From NCBI GenBank assembly GCA_036940085.1, contig JALLBK010000156.1:1-33635 (forward strand): a stretch of 33,635 bases of DNA, written 5' to 3'. This DNA is from Discostella pseudostelligera (taxonomy: Eukaryota > Bacillariophyta > Thalassiosirophyceae > Thalassiosirales > Thalassiosiraceae). The notes under the pieces were generated by a model that searched no databases, was not told the DNA's origin, and saw only the letters and a program-made list of their open reading frames with translations. The first letter of the stretch is position 1. Each line of letters starts with the position of its first letter. A program made the translations under genes and the position numbers. Shown here piece by piece: positions 27,487-33,635 of this stretch.

Positions 27487-30400
27487 TCAACATACACCCT
27501 GTAGTACTTTCACTGCTGCCGTGAGTGCACCGAATCCAGGCTTGGTTGCCTTTCGTAGCTGACGTAGTATTGACTCTGTGTCAAAATGGCTGCCGTTTGC
27601 ATGGAGCTTAGTATCAATCGGTGCAAAGGGGTAACAATCAGGAATCGTCAGAATCACATGAAGTCGTTCAGCTTTTCTTGAAGCGGTAGAAAGATAGGCA
27701 GTGAAATCATAGCCATCCCTTAGCGTGTCACTCGGTTGCAGGAAAGAATTTTTGCACCGAGCAAGTATCGAATCAAGTTCTTTCGCCACTGATTCAATTC
27801 GAGCCACCCGTAATTCAGCAAAATGAATCATGGTGGAAATTTCAGAAGGAACTGCAATCTGGCTATTTCTCAAGTCATTGCAAAGTAACACCATCTTCGT
27901 GTTCAAGAACTCAGAGACTGCAGGGTGGAACTTTGATTGCTTCGCACCTGCCACATTCAAGAATGAAGTTTCAGCTCGCGGTAGACTGCCAAATTCTGCT
28001 TTCATGGTAACAGCAGATGCGCTGGAGATTGCAAATGATAAATGAATGCTTGTTTCCATTGACAGACCTCGAAACACAAGACTGATGGATGATTCGCTGG
28101 ACCCCGTGAGCACCCAGTTGTGAAGCCTTTCGATGGAGAAGAACTTAAAATACGAACTATCAGCTGTTGAACGATAGTCTTTCTCATCTTTGCGGAGAGT
28201 GTCTGCCTTTTCATTCGCCTCAGCAACATCATGAATTCGCTCATGCATCGACTGAAGTAACTCTAACTGGCGCTCGGCATCTTCGACTTGAGCTTCAAGT
28301 TCTGAAACTTCGTCCTCGCAACTTGATACCTCAGACATGGTGCGTTCGAAATGCTTTTTGGTTGCCCGTCTCGCTGATCGAATAAGAAGGGGTAACGCAA
28401 TTTGTTCTCGATTTCGGTCGATCCGGCTTGAGTTCTCACTCAATACCGCTGTGTCCTTCTGCAAATCAGGTAGGATCGTGGTCGACAATTCATTGTTGTA
28501 AACGTCTGCAACGTCAGTTAACCATTGTAACCACGCAATCAACTGAGCTTCGTTGTGTGACTGTAGAAGCAGCTTCAGTTGGACCTCTACTTCGTCTACG
28601 TACTCATCACCGCGAAGCATCTGTTGGAGATATCTCATCGACACTTGATTTTTATCAACGATTGCCCTAAACTGTGAATCAACATCTAAGTCTTCCAGCT
28701 CTAATTCGATCTCGTCGCATATTGAAGCAAACACTTTGTCGGATTCGACCTGAATTGATGGGTAGGCATTATTCTTGGACACCAACTCGAGAGCTTGGAG
28801 GAGGATATCACTGTGAGAATTCACCAACCGATCCCAGTCGAAATCACGTACATCCACAACTTCATCCAACATAAGGTCAACTGGCACAGCATCGTCCATC
28901 TCTTTTACATTACTAGGTTCGTGGCTATTGGTCATTCCGATTTCAGAAATAGCAGCATCTCGAAGCGTATGCATGTCGCTAGGCCCATGACGTAGATCGT
29001 GGCTTGCGGTGTTCATGCCAAGTTCTGAAATTGTGTCGTCGTCTCGATGAATACTTCTTTTGTGCGCCACATTTAAGAGAACTTCACCGTAATGATCAAG
29101 CGATTGGGTGTTCAAAATACTGGGACCTTCTTCAGGGACGGCCTCTAGTAGTGATGCCATTGTTCCCTCGATATGTATCGATCGAGATTCTTCATGAGTA
29201 TGAATGTCTCCATCGTTATCCATAGGGTATGGAGATGCTGACGATATCGATGGAAGCGTGGTGTCATTATCAGTGTTTCTACCATGACGGTCCTCAAGCA
29301 GGGAGGCGAGATTGCCCTCGAGCTGCATCGTTTGTGTCTCTTCACCTGCCAGTGACATCGAGTTATTGTCTCGTCTATCGGCAAGGAAAGCAAGAGTTCC
29401 CTCGAGCTCCATTGTTTGCGTTTCTTCCCTCGCAGCTATGCCGATGCTTGCCCTAGGATTATTGCGTTCGCCAATGAACGAGGCGATGTTCATCGTCTGA
29501 GTCTGTTCCACCATCGACATACTAGAATCTTGGCTAGTGTCTTGAGAAACATTCTCCGATGATTCATCCTCTCGGTGAGATGTGGTGGAGGATACGCTGC
29601 TGATAGATGGAAGTGAAAATGCGCTCTCGTCCGCACGATTATCGACAAGGTGAAGAATATTCGTCTCTAGCTCCTCTGTCCTCTCTCCTACGGCAAACGA
29701 TGTCTCATCACGACTACTTCCAGCGGTACTAGCTCCCATCTCATCAATAGGATCCAACATAATGGAGGTATCATTTCCATTGTTGATCAACCTCTCCAGG
29801 CCATTTTCCAGTTCGGTCGTATGCTCGTCCTCGGGGATGTGGTACCTCTCACGCACGGATTCGGGATGCATTGGAGTCATGCTCATTGACGGACTGCCAA
29901 CGTTAAACACTGCAGCTTCGGGAGAACCAAATTCAACGTTTCTCTTTGGTTTCGCACCTCGCTGCTTAGCGGAGCTGAGGATGCTCTTAGGAGCCCTTGA
30001 CGGCATAGAGCTTGCCGCGCTGGGAGTATGAGGACTTTTGTTTTCTTTGTCCATTTCTGAGGTGGCCTTCGGACTGGTCTCATCTGGTGCCGCGTCAGCT
30101 AGGATACCAATCAACTCCGCCATATCGGCAGACCTACGCATGTTCCTAGAATGCTTCGAGACATAATCAATTCCATTCCTTTCCTCATGTTCCTGCTCGT
30201 CTCTCGTCGAAGAATCTTTCATTGACGTTTCAGCCATTTCGTTCTCGATACCTTGCATCAACTCATCAAACATTAGAGTCTGTGTTCCGTTCTCGATTGC
30301 AATTGAAGGATCAGTATCATGACAGTCTTTGGAAGGGGCTGCACCAGCCCGAACGTTTGGACTCAGTGACAAGAATGGATAATCCTTCGACAACGATGTC

Positions 30401-32766
30401 GTACTGGGCTCGGGTGATTCGGGAGACAAAGACATTCGCTTGTTGGACGGTGCGGATTCATCATTGGCATGGATAGCACGCTTCCTTCCACTGAATGGAC
30501 CGTTTCTCACTGACGATTGAATGCTGTCTGCTAAGCTGCCAAACTTGCTATCGATTTCTTGGACAACATCGATATCCGACGGTGAGTTGAAAAGACTTCG
30601 TGCCGGAGATGCATCCGCAGAAGCGGAAGGTTTGGGGGAAGCACTCGTCCTACTCCCAAAACGTGTATTCCGTGCGGGTGAATCAGCATTGACCGAAGAA
30701 GAAGCGCTCAAGGGTGATTTCGTTGAAGATGCTCTTTTACTCTGAGCAGGCGAGTTAACTAAAGGCGAAGCAGGTGACTTCCTGGCAGCACTTCGGGTAT
30801 TTCTCGCTGGCGAATCGACAGAAGTAGCCATTGGACTCTTACGCGGTGATTTACGTGGTGATTTACGTGAAGGTGACTTCTTTGCAGCATCGCTTCGAGC
30901 TGGTGAATGCATTGTTTTGGGACTGGTGGGAAGACTCCTTCGTGGTGACGGTAGAGAATCATTCTGCTCTCGCATGGGTGTACTACTTGGTTGGGCCTTT
31001 TGCGGAGATGAATGGGGCTGATCATTCGTGAGCTCATTCGTTCCATGCACAACCTCCAGAGATGAACGGTCTGATGGAGCCCGCTGATGTTGCTGTGCCG
31101 TCATAGCAAGGGCAGGTAAACTCATACGCCTCTTATCCTCATTCTCTTTACGCAAACTTGCCGTGAGCTTTCGAATCTTGGACACGTCCCCGCCCATACT
31201 CTTGCGAAGAGACGGAATACCACTCCCTCTTTGTTTCTTTCCGGATAGAAAGGAAGGAGATGGACTTAGGCCGCGGATGGATTTGTTCAATGCGGCCGGG
31301 GCTAAAGGGGTGGATTTGGAAGGTTTGCTCGCACTAGTATTCTTGTCATACTCCATCTTCTGTGCAACGTCTGCTTTTTCTTCTTCTTCTTCGCCATCTC
31401 CGAGTAGGTTATCAATGTCATTAAGGGATGCAGTGGAATCCGCGAATGAAGTTTCCATATGCTCTTTCGCCGGTGATGCATTCGAATCAACAAATGATGT
31501 CTCGTCCTCTTGTCCTTCAATCAGCTTTGACAAGTCGCCACCACCATCACTATCCAACAAACTTAGCCTACTGATGCCACTATCCCGACGCTTCTGAGGC
31601 GTGCGTGATCTCTGATGCGATGTAAACTCGAGCATGTCGTCACTATCGGAATCCACGGATTGCTCATGATGATTGCGAGGCTGCGACGACATCGGCTGCC
31701 GAAGATTTTCTTGATCCGAAGGAGGCTTGACACCAGAGAGCAGCCCCGTCAAATTTAGTGTCAGGTCTGGCAATGTCATGGTGTCCTCTCCCAAAGGTGG
31801 AGCACTTCCGGTAGCCTTCATGCCAACACCCTCATCACCCTGCGCCCCCTGCATTGTACTGCCCTTTGCAGGCTCCAGATTCTTGCTGATGTTCGCTGTC
31901 TCCAAGATATTACTCGTCCTCCTACTACTCCCATACAAGGCCTGGGCTCGTTCCGCCAACACATTCCTCATCTTCACATTCTGTAGAAAATTCGACGTGC
32001 TCAGTTCGTGAGTATCACTCATGGTCGTACAGTTCAATGGGTCGATGCCACCACTGGTACTGGTACTGCTACTCTCTGCACCACTCGAGGCATTGGAAGC
32101 CATGGACGATTTGCTCCCAAAGCTGAGCATTGATTCATTCATTGGATCCAAAGTGCCGCTTCCTTCACCTCCGGCAGCAATGGCATTAATGTTTCGGATT
32201 TCGGCAGTGGTATCAATGCCTAAATGGAAGGTATTCTCCATTGCATTGGCACTTGCTGCTGCCGCAGCTGCCTTTGCCGTCGAAGTCATGGACATGTTGA
32301 GCTGCCGACTGCTACTATTGCTGTGCTTGCGCCTCTTGTTCTTCTTATTCTTCTTTTGTGAGAATGGCGTTCCCTCAAAGTGATAATTCATTACAACATC
32401 TTTCTTCCCCGATGCCACGTCGACAAATCGATCCTTGACGCGTTGCGAGGGCGATGTTGGAGCAGTGGCCGTGGTAGTGTCCAACGTGGCCGACGTGTTG
32501 TTGCTGTTGTGGCTATTTGTGGCCGTAGTAGTAGTAGCAGTAGCGTGGCCATGGGGAACGCTCCATCGCACTTCCTTGGATGTGGTTGCTGTGGCCATGG
32601 CGTCATTGTTTCGACTGTTGGTCTTTCCCACCCCGCCGCCGCTGGCAGATACTGGTGTTGATGATGATGATTTGTTGGCATGGACATTCTCCGCACCATC
32701 CCCCGCGGCGAAGGTGTTTCGCCGACTGCCTCTGTCGTTGTTGTTGTTGTTGCTGCTGCGCCGCAT
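27487..32766 (-). CDS. KNL1/Spc105-like kinetochore scaffold
   Basis: The 1759-residue, single-exon protein starts at the ATG at 32766 (context CCACCATGCGG). The N-terminal 1100 residues are disordered and Ser/Pro/Lys-rich with many CDK-type SP sites (RKSPRKSPRKSP). Candidate PP1-docking motifs are KSIL (around residue 926) and RNVEF, which fits the RVxF pattern (around residue 941). At least seven MELT-like repeats with a T-Q-T-M core follow and flank them (for example EETQTMELEGTLAFLADR near 29410, EETQTMQLEGNLASLLE near 29320). The C-terminal part begins about residue 1298 (VRDFDWDRLVNSHSDILLQA) and resembles the Spc7/KNL1 family. It includes a coiled coil (VSSCEDEVSELEAQVEDAER, residues about 1478-1525) and a final RWD-like region. 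KNL1 is the outer-kinetochore scaffold that recruits Bub1/Bub3 and PP1 and binds the Mis12 complex. The length and layout match the family, which evolves fast. Confidence 0.8.
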   Translation of the reverse strand: MRRSSNNNNNDRGSRRNTFAAGDGAENVHANKSSSSTPVSASGGGVGKTNSRNNDAMATATTSKEVRWSVPHGHATATTTTATNSHNSNNTSATLDTTTATAPTSPSQRVKDRFVDVASGKKDVVMNYHFEGTPFSQKKNKKNKRRKHSNSSSRQLNMSMTSTAKAAAAAASANAMENTFHLGIDTTAEIRNINAIAAGGEGSGTLDPMNESMLSFGSKSSMASNASSGAESSSTSTSGGIDPLNCTTMSDTHELSTSNFLQNVKMRNVLAERAQALYGSSRRTSNILETANISKNLEPAKGSTMQGAQGDEGVGMKATGSAPPLGEDTMTLPDLTLNLTGLLSGVKPPSDQENLRQPMSSQPRNHHEQSVDSDSDDMLEFTSHQRSRTPQKRRDSGISRLSLLDSDGGGDLSKLIEGQEDETSFVDSNASPAKEHMETSFADSTASLNDIDNLLGDGEEEEEKADVAQKMEYDKNTSASKPSKSTPLAPAALNKSIRGLSPSPSFLSGKKQRGSGIPSLRKSMGGDVSKIRKLTASLRKENEDKRRMSLPALAMTAQQHQRAPSDRSSLEVVHGTNELTNDQPHSSPQKAQPSSTPMREQNDSLPSPRRSLPTSPKTMHSPARSDAAKKSPSRKSPRKSPRKSPMATSVDSPARNTRSAARKSPASPLVNSPAQSKRASSTKSPLSASSSVNADSPARNTRFGSRTSASPKPSASADASPARSLFNSPSDIDVVQEIDSKFGSLADSIQSSVRNGPFSGRKRAIHANDESAPSNKRMSLSPESPEPSTTSLSKDYPFLSLSPNVRAGAAPSKDCHDTDPSIAIENGTQTLMFDELMQGIENEMAETSMKDSSTRDEQEHEERNGIDYVSKHSRNMRRSADMAELIGILADAAPDETSPKATSEMDKENKSPHTPSAASSMPSRAPKSILSSAKQRGAKPKRNVEFGSPEAAVFNVGSPSMSMTPMHPESVRERYHIPEDEHTTELENGLERLINNGNDTSIMLDPIDEMGASTAGSSRDETSFAVGERTEELETNILHLVDNRADESAFSLPSISSVSSTTSHREDESSENVSQDTSQDSSMSMVEQTQTMNIASFIGERNNPRASIGIAAREETQTMELEGTLAFLADRRDNNSMSLAGEETQTMQLEGNLASLLEDRHGRNTDNDTTLPSISSASPYPMDNDGDIHTHEESRSIHIEGTMASLLEAVPEEGPSILNTQSLDHYGEVLLNVAHKRSIHRDDDTISELGMNTASHDLRHGPSDMHTLRDAAISEIGMTNSHEPSNVKEMDDAVPVDLMLDEVVDVRDFDWDRLVNSHSDILLQALELVSKNNAYPSIQVESDKVFASICDEIELELEDLDVDSQFRAIVDKNQVSMRYLQQMLRGDEYVDEVEVQLKLLLQSHNEAQLIAWLQWLTDVADVYNNELSTTILPDLQKDTAVLSENSSRIDRNREQIALPLLIRSARRATKKHFERTMSEVSSCEDEVSELEAQVEDAERQLELLQSMHERIHDVAEANEKADTLRKDEKDYRSTADSSYFKFFSIERLHNWVLTGSSESSISLVFRGLSMETSIHLSFAISSASAVTMKAEFGSLPRAETSFLNVAGAKQSKFHPAVSEFLNTKMVLLCNDLRNSQIAVPSEISTMIHFAELRVARIESVAKELDSILARCKNSFLQPSDTLRDGYDFTAYLSTASRKAERLHVILTIPDCYPFAPIDTKLHANGSHFDTESILRQLRKATKPGFGALTAAVKVLQGVC

Positions 32767-33635
32767 GGTGGTGCCCGTATGTAAGAGTTGACTCAACTGG
32801 GTGTGGCTATACTGCCGTCGCTGCTGTTGATCGGTTGCTACTAGATAGAGTATCTACTGATTACTGAGTAGGGCCGGCCGTCATCGTCAAGGTCAGCATG
32901 GTGAAAAGTGAAAAGTGTGCTTCAAAACATAGCGCGGTGGGGAGTCGTTGTCGTTGGCGCTCAAAACAGTCATCGCCAACAGATGACGTCATATGATGAC
33001 ATCAGACGAGGGCGTCTGTCCTGCGATTGTTCGGGTTGGCAGTTTTGTCGGGACAGTGGTAGGCAGTTGGGACACCAAAACCCAAAACCCAAACAAGCAG
33101 CAGTGGGCAGCAGTAGTAGATACAGTGCGCCTTTCCCCTCTTTGTGTAGGAGTAGTTGTACTATGATGTATGATGTTTGGAGTTGGGACCTGTTGGGATT
33201 GGGTCACACAAAAATGGAATAGTCTCTTATATACAACTATGGTTTATTGTGGATGAATTGGAATTCTTGGGAGGAGTAGCTGCCACTAGTAGTACTATGC
33301 TGTTTCTTGGAGTTGCTGTTACTTCTTGTTCTTACGTGAGGACATATCACACTGCTGAACCACAACAGCAGTGTGTGGCATTGGGCCTTTGTGTAGTAGT
33401 AGTACTATGCTGTTGCTTCTTGGGAGTGGTTCTCCTTCTTGTAAGTTGAGTTGAGAGAACACACAGCATGTGGACTTTGCATCATAGTACTGATACTACT
33501 ATGCTGGGGACCACCAGCACATCATCATCCCGCATGCATAAATGGGCCTTTGTTGCTTGTTGCTGGTGGTATTATATTTGGGAGGAGGATACAGACATGC
33601 AACCCTCACACAAGCTGAGCCGGTATCTACCAACC
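32767..33635. other. 5' flank of KNL1-like gene and repeat-rich right edge
   Basis: The promoter of the KNL1-like gene lies at the left. No supported gene is seen up to the window edge. The short motif TAGTACTATGCTG or a variant (for example TACTACTATGCTG) recurs at about 33289, 33400 and 33493. A perfect 10-base stem hairpin sits at 33348-33375 (listed separately). CTCTTGGGAG-type and TTCTTGG repeats also occur. Confidence 0.5.
33348..33375. repeat. Perfect 10-bp inverted repeat (hairpin)
   Basis: CACACTGCTG (33348-33357) and CAGCAGTGTG (33366-33375) are exact reverse complements, separated by the eight-base loop AACCACAA. Role unknown; it could be a transcript hairpin or a relic of a small mobile element. 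Confidence 0.85.

Noticed and set aside
31163..31597. Plus-strand frame of 144 residues within the KNL1-like gene
   Set aside because: It is antisense to the continuous 1759-codon gene and Ser/Pro-rich by shadowing.
33177..33449. Plus-strand frame of 90 residues at the right edge
   Set aside because: It lies in a GT-rich repeat area and contains hydrophobic low complexity only.

Overview
The window reads as nuclear DNA of a photosynthetic stramenopile, most likely a centric diatom; this is an inference. Supporting signs are eukaryotic genes with short GT-AG introns of about 90-130 bases (one larger gene has slightly more varied ones), short intergenic spaces with genes on both strands, two N-termini that look like diatom plastid-targeting presequences (signal peptide followed by an ISA-F or ALA-F type motif), and a secreted Ser/Pro-repeat protein with Trp/Cys modules of the kind seen in diatom cell-surface proteins. 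I saw no bacterial operon structure, rRNA, tRNA or CRISPR array.

Layout. (1) 1-2510 is an AT-rich block with three unusual genes: a partial minus-strand gene with an AT-hook-like basic patch running off the left edge, a strongly divergent histone H4 that lacks the normal glycine/lysine N-terminal tail, and a small coiled-coil protein with a basic C-terminal tail. (2) 3105-7711 is one eight-exon gene for a secreted protein of about 1280 residues with Ser/Pro repeats, five Trp/Cys modules and a duplicated domain. (3) 7977-10376 is the wreck of an ankyrin-repeat gene with frameshifts and a nonsense codon. (4) 10809-17123 holds a putative plastid protein, the small subunit of NAD(P)H glutamate synthase (GltD), a V-ATPase accessory-subunit-like membrane protein, a four-helix membrane protein and the ribosome-biogenesis factor NSA2. 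(5) 17927-26944 holds an alpha/beta hydrolase with a predicted myristoylation site (4 exons), a plastid S1-domain RNA-binding protein, a TRM10-type tRNA methyltransferase, a uridine kinase (2 exons) and a sulfotransferase-like Golgi-type protein (3 exons). (6) 27487-32766 is a single-exon gene for a large KNL1/Spc105-like kinetochore scaffold, followed by a repeat-rich right edge.

Most genes are unrelated housekeeping functions: nitrogen assimilation, translation and RNA modification, nucleotide salvage, vesicle acidification and chromosome segregation. Four neighbouring pairs are divergent with shared upstream regions (gltD/VOA1-like, 4TM/right neighbour, S1/TRM10, uridine kinase/sulfotransferase). 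The S1/TRM10 spacer and the promoter of the plastid-type gene at 10809 both carry paired CACGTG boxes. The most notable element is the tail-less histone H4 variant with its AT-rich neighbours; second are the kinetochore scaffold with TQTM-type repeats and the modular surface protein. Exon joins were derived by hand from splice signals and reading phase; all total lengths are multiples of three.
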